Below, in pieces: positions 8,567 to 17,627 of a stretch of DNA of 64,000 nucleotides. Source of the stretch: JAJTFA01 sp051715425 (GTDB lineage: Bacteria > Bacteroidota > Bacteroidia > UKL13-3); contig JBPXJS010000042.1 in NCBI GenBank assembly GCA_051715425.1, positions 65,590-129,589 of the forward strand, in the 5' to 3' direction. A model generated the notes under the pieces. That model was not told the origin of the DNA and searched no databases. It worked only from the letters and a program-made list of their open reading frames with translations. The translations under genes and the position numbers were made by a program. Every line of letters starts with the position of its first letter. Positions within the stretch are counted from its first letter, which is position 1.

Positions 8567-9948
8567 TAGCAGGTACAAAGTATTTTTTTCACAGGTATGC
8601 TGTCCCGGTAATCAGGTAGGGTCATTTCCAGCATGTAAATTAACTCGAGCTTATTTATTTTTCTTTCCGGGTATTGGGTATTCCATTCCTTCAGTTTAAA
8701 CCTGCAATAGTTATCTCTAAGCCAGTAGTAATGGTTGCTCACCAAATGCTCACCCAGTTTTCTCCAGCGGTCGGAGCTTATTTCACTCACAATTTGTTGT
8801 GGTTTTTGGAAAGAAACCGGATGTCCGTTCCGGTAAATATCTATAACGGAGGAGTCTTTTGAATATCCTGCCAGAATAAACCAGCCATCTTCCTTATACA
8901 CACGCGGGGCAAATACCCCCCAGTTTTGATCAAGTCTTAGCCAATGTCCCGGTGTTGCAACCAAAGGTTTCATCTTATAAGGAAAAACAGGGGCGTTCCC
9001 CATATTCCAGGCAATAATATAAACTGAAAGGAAGGCTATGGCAAACTTCTTTATCAATGGCTCTTCCTGTGGCGGTTCCTGTTCATCAATATGGCGTTTC
9101 GAAAACCAATCCATAGCCGGTGATGGAAGTAATGAAAGCAGCATGGTTATTCCTATAAAAGAAAATAATCCCACAAATAGGGTAATACCTGCAAAGGCAT
9201 GAAATAATATGAGCAAAACAATTCCTGTAAGCCTGAACATATTGTTTTTGTATGGGACAAAAAGCAGCAGTGGGGCAATTAATTCTATATAATAAACCAG
9301 GTGGGTAAGTACAGGTAATACATCGTGGAATTGATAGAGCCATTTTCCTGCAGGGAATACGATCTGGTCAAGACTAAGTGCGTAATATAAGGCGGTGCCT
9401 TCGGAATGCCATTCAGGTGATGATTTTTGCAGGGCAGAAAATAAATACACGCATGCAATTTGTATCATCAGCCCTGTTGCTGCTATACTTTTAAAAGTGT
9501 ATCCGCGGTTTGTATTCTTTTTGCCAAACAAGGTGTAAAAATGATCAGTTGGTAAAAAAATTGACCAGAAGAATCCTAAGCGCAATAGGTCATCTCCACC
9601 TTGAAGAATCAGCGGGTTTCTGGTATTGAGGGAACTTAGGAGGAACCAGCATATTACTCCGGAAATTTTTGTTTGTACACCGGCAATAAATAATAAAGAA
9701 GCAATAACAAGAGCTGCGGTTAATAGCTGCTGATAGATAAGAGCCTCGCTAAAATGGTGGATAGAAAAATGAGGAAACGAAGTGCAAAAGGCCTTGTAAA
9801 AATGAACAGGAAGAAAACCCTCGTTTGTATAAAATGCCGATAGATCCGTATACCTGATAGATAAATCCAGAAGAACCAGCGAACCCAAAAGTATTCGCCA
9901 TATTGCCAGGGCTCTTTTATCCAGGGTATATGCCAGATCTATTTTCAT
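8560..9948 (-). CDS. HTTM domain protein (vitamin K-dependent gamma-carboxylase-like membrane protein)
   Basis: 462 residues. It begins LDKRALAIWRILLGSLVLLD and continues with FYTNEGFLPVHFY, the classic opening of the HTTM family. Repeated hydrophobic helices occupy about residues 15-300, and a soluble tail follows with GHWLRLDQNWGVFAPRVYKEDGW split by short charged stretches. HTTM is named after four membrane helices shared with vertebrate gamma-glutamyl carboxylase; the bacterial members mostly have no proven activity. A terminator hairpin separates its start from the upstream lipoprotein gene, so it probably has its own promoter within or near that hairpin. Family call is firm, function unknown. 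Confidence 0.75.
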   Translation of the reverse strand: MKIDLAYTLDKRALAIWRILLGSLVLLDLSIRYTDLSAFYTNEGFLPVHFYKAFCTSFPHFSIHHFSEALIYQQLLTAALVIASLLFIAGVQTKISGVICWFLLSSLNTRNPLILQGGDDLLRLGFFWSIFLPTDHFYTLFGKKNTNRGYTFKSIAATGLMIQIACVYLFSALQKSSPEWHSEGTALYYALSLDQIVFPAGKWLYQFHDVLPVLTHLVYYIELIAPLLLFVPYKNNMFRLTGIVLLILFHAFAGITLFVGLFSFIGITMLLSLLPSPAMDWFSKRHIDEQEPPQEEPLIKKFAIAFLSVYIIAWNMGNAPVFPYKMKPLVATPGHWLRLDQNWGVFAPRVYKEDGWFILAGYSKDSSVIDIYRNGHPVSFQKPQQIVSEISSDRWRKLGEHLVSNHYYWLRDNYCRFKLKEWNTQYPERKINKLELIYMLEMTLPDYRDSIPVKKILCTCYQ

Positions 9949-9954
9949 CTAAAC

Positions 9955-9982
9955 AAAAAAGGCTCCTTAAGGAGCCTTTTTT
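9955..9982 (-). terminator. Perfect palindromic intrinsic terminator
   Basis: A 28-bp perfect palindrome: six A, GGCTCCTTAAGGAGCC, six T. It forms a GC-rich stem with a T tract on either strand. It lies just after the stop of the minus-strand lipoprotein gene (15 bp downstream) and just before the HTTM gene start, so its main job is probably to end the lipoprotein transcript. Confidence 0.85.
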
Positions 9983-9997
9983 AAATATGATTAAGGA

Positions 9998-10519
9998 TTA
10001 ATTACAGCTGATTTTAGCTGATCCCAATGTATTTGGTTGTCCGGCTCTTACGAAAGTAAGATTCACACATTCGCAAGTGATTGTATTGTCGGGATTAATA
10101 GTAATCTGAGCAGTTCCTCCATTAGCAATCCATTTTTGTCCCACCTGTGGTTCTGTTGATATTTGCACGGAGTTTCCATCAGAAGGCGCACCAAGTGTTA
10201 CATTATAGGTTTTGGTTGTCATTGGAGAACCAAAAAAGTAAAAGGTTACTTTGGCCGGATCCAGAGCAGCGGTGATAGAGTAAAAGCCACCTTGTCCTGC
10301 AGAGCAAAACGATATCAAACCCGGGAAGTTCAGTTCACCAAAAAGCAACGATTGATCCTGAGCAGGACCAGGGCCGGTACTTGTTGTTGAGGTAGTAGAA
10401 GTGGTTGATGTGGTGGTAGTTGTTGTATTGTTATCATCCGAGTCTTTTTTATCACACGAGGCGAAAAATACGGTGCATGACAGAGCCAGAAATGAAAGTG
10501 AGTAAATTAGTTTTTTCAT
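9998..10519 (-). CDS. Lipoprotein with a Thr/Ser low-complexity linker
   Basis: 173 residues. A signal peptide with a lipobox-like end (LSCTVFFASC) puts the lipidated Cys at about residue 22. It is followed by an acidic/lysine-rich stretch (DKKDSDDNN), the kind of sequence that in Bacteroidota can send lipoproteins to the cell surface. Residues about 32-50 are almost only Thr and Ser, then a Gly-Pro turn leads into a small beta-rich domain of about 110 residues. I do not recognise the domain. The single-gene unit ends in a strong terminator. The Thr/Ser linker is encoded by near-repeats of ACA/ACC/TCT codons and could vary in length between strains. Confidence 0.7.
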   Translation of the reverse strand: MKKLIYSLSFLALSCTVFFASCDKKDSDDNNTTTTTTSTTSTTSTTSTGPGPAQDQSLLFGELNFPGLISFCSAGQGGFYSITAALDPAKVTFYFFGSPMTTKTYNVTLGAPSDGNSVQISTEPQVGQKWIANGGTAQITINPDNTITCECVNLTFVRAGQPNTLGSAKISCN

Positions 10520-10641
10520 GAGTTATTGATTTGTTCTTCGATTATATCATTTTAAATTTATAAATAAAAATAATTATTCACGGCCGTTCCGGAACTCTTC
10601 AGGCAGGTGCTTGTTAAAAAAGGCAAAATAGCAGATGCGTA

Positions 10642-11478
10642 CTATGGATTTCTCATAATTTCTGTCACACTCCTTTTTATATTTTGTGCTATTTCATCCA
10701 TCGGCAGGTCATTTGAATCATTTCCGAAGGGGTCTTCAATTTCTTCTGCAATCATTTCTATGCTTACCAGTACATATAGCACAAATACGGTTAGCAGAAT
10801 AATCCAGTACCCAAAGTCGCTGATAAATCCAAAGGGCATGGTCATGATATAAATAAAAATGAATTTCTTTATAAACAGGCTGTACGAATAAGGAATGGGG
10901 GTCTTTTTAATTCTTTCACAAGCTCCGCAAATATTTGCCAGCTCGCTTATCTCCGTATTGATAATGATGAGTTGATTGCCGCTAATCGTATTGTTTTTAT
11001 AAAGGTTGTTTACGGTGTTAAAAATTTCTGATGCTATCAGATTCGGTTTATGGGGTTGGTTATTTTGTTTGGCAACATTCCTGCTGAGGTGATCCCTTAA
11101 AGCAACAGCATACTCTGACAAAAGATGGGATAGTTTATCTCTGCTTTCCATATCCGTTTGGGGAATAAATGCCTGAAGTTTGATGGCCATATTTCTGGAA
11201 ATGTTTAAGAGATTCCCCCACATCTTTCTTCCTTCCCACCAGCGGTCGTAAGCAGTATTGGTTCGAAACACAAGCAACAGGGAGATAACAAAACCCAGCA
11301 ACGAGTGCATGGCCGTGGTAGATCTAAACTTGAGGTGAAGGATTTCAATTTCAATATATGCAATAAGCCAGGAGTAAAGGGCCATGCTGCACATCAGCCA
11401 AAACAGTTTTCTAAAAGTATCGCTTTTATGAAAACGAAAAATAAGACTAAACCACTCTTTGGGGTTATACTTTATCAT
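10642..11478 (-). CDS. Bestrophin family (UPF0187) ion channel protein
   Basis: 278 residues, the usual length of bacterial bestrophins. The diagnostic block FRTNTAYDRWWEGRKMWG sits near residue 71, after two N-terminal hydrophobic segments, and a third and fourth hydrophobic pair lies at about 205-240. The C-terminal part has EMIAEEIEDPFGNDSNDLP, matching the conserved EDPFG motif of the family. Bacterial homologues form pentameric channels in the inner membrane and several have been shown to conduct cations. The start overlaps the end of the alpha/beta hydrolase gene by four bases, making it the last gene of a three-gene minus-strand operon. Confidence 0.85.
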   Translation of the reverse strand: MIKYNPKEWFSLIFRFHKSDTFRKLFWLMCSMALYSWLIAYIEIEILHLKFRSTTAMHSLLGFVISLLLVFRTNTAYDRWWEGRKMWGNLLNISRNMAIKLQAFIPQTDMESRDKLSHLLSEYAVALRDHLSRNVAKQNNQPHKPNLIASEIFNTVNNLYKNNTISGNQLIIINTEISELANICGACERIKKTPIPYSYSLFIKKFIFIYIMTMPFGFISDFGYWIILLTVFVLYVLVSIEMIAEEIEDPFGNDSNDLPMDEIAQNIKRSVTEIMRNP

Positions 11479-12167
11479 TTGGAGAAGTAAGTTTTTATCT
11501 GGTAAATTAACTGCTGCTGATCCATTTTTTCAAACGGGTGCGCTGTAAAGGGAATTACCCATAAGGCTGCATTGTTCAGTTTTTTGCTTACCTCCAGCGT
11601 TTGTTCAATGCCCGATGTTTTATCGCGGTCTCCTACCGCAAGCAATACCTCACAGTTTATTTTGCTATAATCATCATTGGTGAGCATCACGGTAGTAGAG
11701 AGTTTTTTCATCATATCAGCGGTGGAATCCAATACCTGTTTCCACATATTAAGCCCGTGCTGTACCATTAGGTTATTGGCAAATCCGGGTACCTTCAGCA
11801 TCATGTTTTCTGCATTAAGCATGGCAATTTCTTTTTGCGTGCTGTCTGCATCCCAACTAAATTTTACATTGAGGGTAAATATTTTGTTTACCCTCTCCGG
11901 ATAACGTTTTGCAAAATAGAGTGCTGCATACCCACCCATACTGAATCCGAAAAGATTAAGCTTATCAATGCCGTTGCTGTTGGCATAATTCAAAATGTCA
12001 TCAGCAAAGGAATTAAACGAATAACCTGAAGGAGAGGGGAGGCTACCTCCGTGCCCGTTGAAATTTATAGCATCTCCGGTAATCCCTTCAGGAAGCTCAC
12101 GGATGATGGAGTCAAATTGGGCTTTTGAACCCAATGCCCCATGCAGAAAAAGTACTTTTGTAGTCAT
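11475..12167 (-). CDS. Alpha/beta hydrolase fold protein
   Basis: 230 residues. The oxyanion-hole HGALGS follows the first strand, the nucleophile elbow is GFSMGG with Ser76, the acid is likely the Asp of AVGDRDKTSG near residue 185, and the His lies in PFTAHPFEKM near residue 210, so the catalytic triad looks complete. No signal peptide: a cytoplasmic esterase/hydrolase of unknown substrate. It is the middle gene of a tight operon, seven bases after the DinB-like gene and overlapping the bestrophin gene by four. Neighbours give no clear hint of the substrate. Confidence 0.75.
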   Translation of the reverse strand: MTTKVLFLHGALGSKAQFDSIIRELPEGITGDAINFNGHGGSLPSPSGYSFNSFADDILNYANSNGIDKLNLFGFSMGGYAALYFAKRYPERVNKIFTLNVKFSWDADSTQKEIAMLNAENMMLKVPGFANNLMVQHGLNMWKQVLDSTADMMKKLSTTVMLTNDDYSKINCEVLLAVGDRDKTSGIEQTLEVSKKLNNAALWVIPFTAHPFEKMDQQQLIYQIKTYFSK

Positions 12168-12174
12168 TTATATA

Positions 12175-12708
12175 TTACTTGTGTTTTAATGTTGCATTAA
12201 ACTCATCCGATTTTCCCTTTGCAATCGACAATGTTTTCCATTGCCCTTTTCGCAACATTTTGGCAAGAAACACAATTTGGCCAACATGATAACTGTAATG
12301 GGCAATTTGCCTGTTGATGGCTTCCATTACGGAATGTGCTTCCCCTCTTATGGTGGTGATATCTCCCAGGTTGCTGCTGGTTAATGGGGTAATGGCATCA
12401 AATAAACAGGCCCAACCTTTTTCCCACATCTTCATTACCTCTTCTTTTGTCATCATCACATTTTGTTCAAACTCTGTATCGCGGTTTCTCCATGGTTTTT
12501 CTCCATCCGAATTCAAAAAATCGCTCCAGCGGGATTGCATGTTTCCGCTCAGGTGTTTCATGATAAGAAAAATGCTGTTCGACTCCTCATCCGGCTTTGT
12601 AAATAGCTCTTCCGCACTCAGTTGTTCAATAGCTCCTTCAGCCAGTTGTTTATACTGTTTAAACAAACGCAATGAACTTTGCAGGTGGTCTGTAGATGTT
12701 TTTGTCAT
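12175..12708 (-). CDS. DinB-like protein, DUF1572 family
   Basis: 177 residues, all-helical. The conserved pattern is that of the DUF1572 branch of the DinB/YfiT fold: SIFLIMKHLSGNMQSRWSDF with a His near residue 52, and a late IAHYSYHVGQIVFLAKML giving two more His. The three His would bind a metal as in other DinB-fold proteins. Members are thought to be metal-dependent thiol transferases or detoxification enzymes; this subgroup is uncharacterised. It is the first gene of the three-gene minus-strand operon, and its start faces the cobalamin riboswitch transcript across a 78-bp gap. Confidence 0.7.
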   Translation of the reverse strand: MTKTSTDHLQSSLRLFKQYKQLAEGAIEQLSAEELFTKPDEESNSIFLIMKHLSGNMQSRWSDFLNSDGEKPWRNRDTEFEQNVMMTKEEVMKMWEKGWACLFDAITPLTSSNLGDITTIRGEAHSVMEAINRQIAHYSYHVGQIVFLAKMLRKGQWKTLSIAKGKSDEFNATLKHK

Positions 12709-12785
12709 TTTAAATTGTTTATGTCAATTGCTCAGCATGTTAAAAAAAATGTGGAAGTATGCTTACACAAATCTAATTTTAATTT

Positions 12786-12793
12786 TATTTTTG
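12786..12793 (+). promoter_or_regulatory. Putative -7 element of the cobalamin-riboswitch operon
   Basis: TATTTTTG matches the Bacteroidota -7 consensus TAnnTTTG exactly and lies six bases before the first stem of the riboswitch, so transcription would begin almost at the aptamer. The -33 element is weak (TTAC at 12763-12766 with a 19-bp spacer). Confidence 0.5.
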
Positions 12794-12798
12794 CCTCA

Positions 12799-12996
12799 GT
12801 TAATTGGTTCCTTCATTCAATTTATTGAACAAAGGGATTAAAAGGGAATCAGGTGTAACTCCTGAACAGTTCCCGCTGCTGTAAGCTTCATTCGGGTTAA
12901 ACCGAAAACTTCAGCTCCATTCTTTGTCACTGTACAACCATTGGTGTATGGGAAGACCGGAGCATAAGGAAGCAAGTCAGAAGACCTGCCATTAAC
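12799..12996 (+). promoter_or_regulatory. Cobalamin riboswitch (B12 element)
   Basis: The closing stem can be formed by GTTAAT at 12799-12804 and ATTAAC at 12991-12996. Inside are the family's hallmark sequences: AAAGGGAATCAGGTG at 12841-12855, CCCGCTGCTGTAAG at 12872-12885, and the B12 box AAGTCAGAAGACCTGCC at 12974-12990. Adenosylcobalamin or related cobamides bind such aptamers and usually switch expression off. It stands upstream of a BtuB-like receptor gene, the expected target. The 107 bases after the aptamer (12997-13103) hold only an imperfect hairpin (GATAAAA at 13033 with TTTTATC at 13063) lacking a T tract, so control may be translational rather than by termination; that is inference. 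Confidence 0.93.
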
Positions 12997-13103
12997 AAAC
13001 AATCATGTAGCTTTCGGGACAAAAAGCAAGATGATAAAATGCTGACCCTGTTTTTAGTCAACTTTTATCGCCAATCTTTCCCATAGCTATAACTTTTTTT
13101 CGT

Positions 13104-14996
13104 ATGCAAAGAGTTATAAGTTATGTATGTTTATTGTTTGTATTTGTGTCTGCCAGGGCACAGGTATCCGATACTGCTGTTTGGATAAAGGAAGTAAACA
13201 TAAAATCAAGCAGGTTTGATGTTTTTAATGCCGGTGTAAAAGTTACCGGGGTCGATTCCATCACACGTCTCACTTCCATACATGCAAATATTTCTGATTT
13301 GCTCTCCCTGTCAACTCCGGTTTTTATAAAAACGTATGGCCCCGGCAATATTGCCACTCCTTCATTTCGTGGCACAAATAGCGAACACACGGCTGTTTTG
13401 TGGAAAGGGTTTAATCTTCAAAACAGCATGATGGGTCTTGCCGATTTTTCTTTAATGCCCGTTGATTTTTTTGATCAGATAAAAGTGGAGCATGGGGGCA
13501 ACGGTGCATTGTTTGGCAGCGGGGCTATTGGAGGTGCTGTAAGGTTAAATTCACTTCCGCAATATAACTCTGGCTGGCATGCCGGAGTTATGTTTACAGC
13601 AGCCAGTTTTGAAAACTTCAGGGAAGCTTTTTTTCTTTCATACGGAGGTAAAGTATGGTACAATTCCTTTAAGGTGTATAAAAATGATGGGTTAAATAAT
13701 TTCCCGTTTAAAAATACCTCATTACCCGATTATCCGCAACAACAGCAACAACATGCTAAAGTAAATATGCTTGGGTTGATGCATGAAAGTTACCTCCGGT
13801 TAAACAGGTATAATGAGGTGAATATGGCTGTATGGTATCAGGATGGTAAAAGGGATTTGCCTCCTACCATGTCTGCATCAGGTAGTATTGCAAAACAAAC
13901 CGACAGGGCGTTGCGTTTTACCGGAGAATGGAAAAGGGGAAAGGGAATTTTTTCTACCTCATTGCGAAGCGGCTGGTTTGATGAGTTGCTGATTTATGAA
14001 GATGCTGTTACATCCATTTATTCAGAAAGCAATATACATACCGCAATAGCAGAATTTGAGGTTACCATTAAAGCAGGCCAGCAACATAAATTGCTGGCAG
14101 GTTTTGGTAATACATGGTCTCAGGGGTATCATGAATCTTACAACGGATGGAAAAGCTTAAACAGGTTTGCCCTGTTTACCTCATGGAAATACCAGAATAA
14201 AAAAAACAACCTGTTCACAACAGTAAGCCTCAGGCAGGAGTTCCCGGATAAACGCTCCGCACCGCTTATTCCATTTGCCGGTGCTGAATACAAGGTAAAT
14301 AGTTGGTTTCGGTTAACAGGAAATATTTCAGCAGCCTATCGTTTCCCTACCCTTAATGAAAGGTATTTTTCTCCTGGTGGAAATCCGGAGTTAAATCCGG
14401 AGTATGGCTGGGGTGAAGAGCTTTCAATGGTTTTTGCAAAAGGATTGAACGGGCATCATGTGTCGGTTCAACTTACGGGCTACAATCGCATTACAGATAA
14501 CTGGATTGTGTGGGTGTCTGCCGGTTCTTACCCCTCCCCGCGAAACCTGAGAAAGGTACAATCTTCAGGGATGGAATCTTTGATAAGATACACAGCAACT
14601 GTCGGGCAACTATCCTTTCTTCTTCAATCAACAGCGACATTGTTGGAAACCACCAATCTTCGTTCCGCGTTAAGCAATGATGAATCCGTGGGAAAACAAT
14701 TGATTTATATTCCGCGGCTTTCTCATCAGCACCTGTTCAGGATAAATCATAAAAGTTGGTTTGTTCAATATCAACAACAATACAACGGACTGCGGTTTAC
14801 TTCAACGGATAATTCTTCCTGGTTAAATGATTACACCATTGGCAATTTGGGAGCAGGTTTTGGCTTTACGAGAAAGAAAATAAAATACGCCATCACTCTT
14901 CAGTGTTTTAATCTCTGGAATCAGACCTATGTGGTGCTGCCGGAGCGTCCAATGCCTGGAAGAAATTACACGCTTACACTATCAATTAAAATATAA
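13104..14996 (+). CDS. btuB: TonB-dependent receptor, BtuB-like (predicted cobalamin uptake)
   Basis: 630 residues, close to the usual size of BtuB. The signal peptide ends at about residue 19 (FVSARAQ). The plug domain spans about residues 25-165 and shows ANISDLLSLSTPVFIKTYG, SFRGTNSEHTAVLWKG and VEHGGNGALFGSGAIGGAV; the rest is a 22-strand-type barrel rich in aromatic beta strands. It lacks the N-terminal carboxypeptidase-like domain of SusC proteins. Substrate assignment comes from context: it is the first gene after a cobalamin riboswitch, with a BtuG-like propeller lipoprotein three genes downstream. The stop is four bases before the next start, so the locus is an operon. Binding of B12 itself is inferred. 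Confidence 0.85.
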   Translation: MQRVISYVCLLFVFVSARAQVSDTAVWIKEVNIKSSRFDVFNAGVKVTGVDSITRLTSIHANISDLLSLSTPVFIKTYGPGNIATPSFRGTNSEHTAVLWKGFNLQNSMMGLADFSLMPVDFFDQIKVEHGGNGALFGSGAIGGAVRLNSLPQYNSGWHAGVMFTAASFENFREAFFLSYGGKVWYNSFKVYKNDGLNNFPFKNTSLPDYPQQQQQHAKVNMLGLMHESYLRLNRYNEVNMAVWYQDGKRDLPPTMSASGSIAKQTDRALRFTGEWKRGKGIFSTSLRSGWFDELLIYEDAVTSIYSESNIHTAIAEFEVTIKAGQQHKLLAGFGNTWSQGYHESYNGWKSLNRFALFTSWKYQNKKNNLFTTVSLRQEFPDKRSAPLIPFAGAEYKVNSWFRLTGNISAAYRFPTLNERYFSPGGNPELNPEYGWGEELSMVFAKGLNGHHVSVQLTGYNRITDNWIVWVSAGSYPSPRNLRKVQSSGMESLIRYTATVGQLSFLLQSTATLLETTNLRSALSNDESVGKQLIYIPRLSHQHLFRINHKSWFVQYQQQYNGLRFTSTDNSSWLNDYTIGNLGAGFGFTRKKIKYAITLQCFNLWNQTYVVLPERPMPGRNYTLTLSIKI

Positions 14997-15000
14997 AATA

Positions 15001-16632
15001 ATGAAAAAACTATTTACTCTTTTTGTACTCTGCCTCGCACTGCAATCAACCAATGCGCAACGGGTATCCCATTTTGAAAATATTTCTCTGAGCTCCGGAT
15101 CTTATAAGAACGGATCAGGGAAACCGGTAACCGGTAAGTTTTTAAGTGGCAATATTGAATTGCCAAATACTTACCAAAGTCAGTTTGGTTTCTGGAGTGC
15201 TGGCTGGGCTTACTCAAATATTAAAAACGACACCACAGCAGGGTTCAATAATTTATACGCATCGTACGCTGCAGAAGGAAATAACGCATCATCCAATTAT
15301 GCAATCGGGCAGGGTGGGAGTATACTCCGTGTAAACAACGCAGGTTCCGGAGATACCGTTATGGGAGTTTATTTAACCAATGGTACTTACCCTGCTTTAA
15401 GTATGAAAAACGGAGATGCATTTGCCAAAAAATTTGGAGGTACCAGCGGAAACGATTCTGATTATTTTCTTGTTACCATTAAAGCATGGCATAATGGTTT
15501 GTTAAAGAATGACAGTGTTAATTTTTATCTGGCCGATTTTCGGTTTGCAAACAATGCTCAGGATTATATTCAAAAAAGCTGGGCCTGGGTTAATTTATAT
15601 CCACTTGGTAAGGTTGATTCACTACAGTTTTTATTGCGTTCTTCCGACAACGGACAGTTTGGGATGAATACACCTTCCTTCTTTTGTTTAGATGATCTGA
15701 TCACAAAGTCTGATACTGCCGATTTTGAAAATCTCAATCTGGGTACAGGTAAATTCTGGAACAAAAGCAATGCTACCTTAATCGAAATGTATCAAAGCGG
15801 GTTGGCTACATTTCCATCATCATTTGCGGTGTCTTCCTTTGGCGATTATTGGAACGGTGGTTTTGCCATAAGCAGTGTTATGGATACAGTTAGTGCAGGT
15901 TATGGAAACTTGTATGCAGCTTACTCCGGAATAGGGGTGGATTCCTCATCGAATTATGCTGTGGTGCAACAACGCTCCAAAGTAATGGTTGGATCTGCAT
16001 TGCCGGAAAAACCTGTGTTGGCAGGTGTTTATGTAACCAATACCACCTATGCAGCTTTAAGTATGAAAAACGGAGATGCATTTGCAAAAAAGTTTGGAGG
16101 TGCAACCGGCAATGATTCAGATTATTTTATTCTTACAGCCAAAGCTTACCTGAATGGAACGGTTAAATCAGATTCGGTTAATTTTTATCTGGCTGATTAC
16201 AGGTTTGCCGATAACAGCAAAGATTATATTGTTAAAGATTGGAAATGGATGAACTTATCAGCTTTAGGTGCAGTAGATAGTTTGCAGTTTATTCTTACCT
16301 CCAGCGACAATGGATCTTTTGGTATGAACACACCTGGTTTTTTTGCTATAGATAACCTTACTGTTTCTCCATTTACCGCGGTAAACAATATGGCAAACAA
16401 TAACACCACCATCTCTGTATATCCAAATCCGGCAAAAGATATGGTGATATTTGGCACTGAGAAAGATTCCCCGGTAAGTTTTCATATTTACGATTCAAGA
16501 GGGTTAATGGTGATGTCGGGGGAAACTAAGGCAGGGGCTGAGGTTCATATTTCTTCGTTAAAACAAGGTATTTATTTTATTTACATGCAAACATCCGCAG
16601 GTATACATACATCTAAACTGATTAAAGAGTAA
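15001..16632 (+). CDS. DUF4465-type surface protein with two tandem domains and a T9SS sorting domain
   Basis: 543 residues from the ATG at 15001; a longer frame overlaps the receptor gene, but 15001 starts a clean signal peptide (MKKLFTLF to STNAQ). Two homologous domains of about 210 residues follow (about 24-235 and 240-460). Each holds FWSAGW or YWNGGF, then SSNYA, YPALSMKNGDAFAKKFGG or YAALSMKNGDAFAKKFGG, DSDYF, SVNFYLAD and FGMNTP. This pattern resembles DUF4465. The last 75 residues (ISVYPNPAKDMV to SKLIKE) form a type A T9SS C-terminal sorting domain, so the protein should reach the surface. Position between the receptor and the propeller lipoprotein suggests a role in cobamide capture; that is inference. 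Confidence 0.75.
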   Translation: MKKLFTLFVLCLALQSTNAQRVSHFENISLSSGSYKNGSGKPVTGKFLSGNIELPNTYQSQFGFWSAGWAYSNIKNDTTAGFNNLYASYAAEGNNASSNYAIGQGGSILRVNNAGSGDTVMGVYLTNGTYPALSMKNGDAFAKKFGGTSGNDSDYFLVTIKAWHNGLLKNDSVNFYLADFRFANNAQDYIQKSWAWVNLYPLGKVDSLQFLLRSSDNGQFGMNTPSFFCLDDLITKSDTADFENLNLGTGKFWNKSNATLIEMYQSGLATFPSSFAVSSFGDYWNGGFAISSVMDTVSAGYGNLYAAYSGIGVDSSSNYAVVQQRSKVMVGSALPEKPVLAGVYVTNTTYAALSMKNGDAFAKKFGGATGNDSDYFILTAKAYLNGTVKSDSVNFYLADYRFADNSKDYIVKDWKWMNLSALGAVDSLQFILTSSDNGSFGMNTPGFFAIDNLTVSPFTAVNNMANNNTTISVYPNPAKDMVIFGTEKDSPVSFHIYDSRGLMVMSGETKAGAEVHISSLKQGIYFIYMQTSAGIHTSKLIKE

Positions 16633-17618
16633 TGAAAAATAATATTCTGTTAAGCATTTTCGTCAGCATCCCATTTTTGTTGGTAGCTCAGCGTCCATTT
16701 GGTCATGAAGAGGCCATCTATAAAGACAGTAATATTTTTGCTGCCTGGGCAAGCCAATCCACAGTAAAAAGAAGTTATCAGAGTTTGGAAGAAGTATCAC
16801 TTGGGTACACCACCGTTGGAGATGAAATTAGTGCAGTTGGTAAAGCAGGAGAAAATGGGGTGGTAAGCCTTGGAGATGGGGGAGAAGTGATTTTACAGTT
16901 TGATAAACCAATAAAAAATGGACAGGGTGCAGATTTTGCCGTTTTTGAAAATGGGATTCCGGTAATTGGAGATACTACTTTTTTTCTGGAACTGGCATTT
17001 GTGGAGGTAAGTTCCGATGGCAACAGGTATGTGAGGTTTCCTGCCAGAAGTTATACCCCAACCAATAAGCAGATCATTAACGGGGAGGGCAATAGTCCGA
17101 ATTTTATTGTTAACCTGGCTGGTAAATACAGCGTAAACTGGGGAACTCCTTTCGACCTGGAAGATATTAAAGATTCGGCCGGCATTAATCTTCAGTTTAT
17201 CACCCATATTAAAATTAAGGATGTGGTGGGCAGCCTAAGCTCTTCATATGCTTCTTACGATGTATTGGGCAATAAAATCAACGATCCTTTCCCAACCCCG
17301 TTTGCTTCGGGTGGTTTTGATCTGGATGCAGTTGGTGTTATTCATGTGCAGTTGCAGGCCTCGCTAAAAGAAACAAACGGTGATGAAAAACACCTGTTAT
17401 CTAATATGATTTCACGGTCGGAATCTATTCGGTTTGTTGCACTTCCATTATCTCACCAAATTGAAATAACTGATATTAAGGGCAATACTGTATGGAATGA
17501 AACCATTACCGAAACAAACCTGACTATATCAGCAGATGGGTTTGCTCCAGGAATGTATTTTTGTACCCTCAGGGGAGCACACAACTTTTATACATACAAA
17601 CTGGTTATTACTAATTAA
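16632..17618 (+). CDS. T9SS-sorted cell-surface protein of the B12 locus
   Basis: 328 residues. The start ATG overlaps the previous stop (TAATG), indicating translational coupling. A signal peptide ends about residue 19 (FLLVAQ). The body, about 25-245, is a beta-rich domain with VVSLGDGGEVILQFDKPI, ADFAVFENG, ELAFVEVSSDGNRYVRFP and GGFDLDAVGVIHV; I know this pattern from Bacteroidota surface proteins encoded next to BtuB-like receptors but cannot give it a biochemical role. The final 60 or so residues (HQIEITDIKGNTVWN to YKLVITN) resemble a short T9SS sorting domain. A cobamide-binding or receptor-accessory role is plausible from the operon only. Confidence 0.65.
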   Translation: MKNNILLSIFVSIPFLLVAQRPFGHEEAIYKDSNIFAAWASQSTVKRSYQSLEEVSLGYTTVGDEISAVGKAGENGVVSLGDGGEVILQFDKPIKNGQGADFAVFENGIPVIGDTTFFLELAFVEVSSDGNRYVRFPARSYTPTNKQIINGEGNSPNFIVNLAGKYSVNWGTPFDLEDIKDSAGINLQFITHIKIKDVVGSLSSSYASYDVLGNKINDPFPTPFASGGFDLDAVGVIHVQLQASLKETNGDEKHLLSNMISRSESIRFVALPLSHQIEITDIKGNTVWNETITETNLTISADGFAPGMYFCTLRGAHNFYTYKLVITN

Positions 17619-17627
17619 ATCCGCTTT

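Noticed and set aside
12997..13103. An intrinsic terminator as expression platform of the cobalamin riboswitch.
   Set aside because: Only an imperfect hairpin without a T tract was found, so I did not call a terminator.
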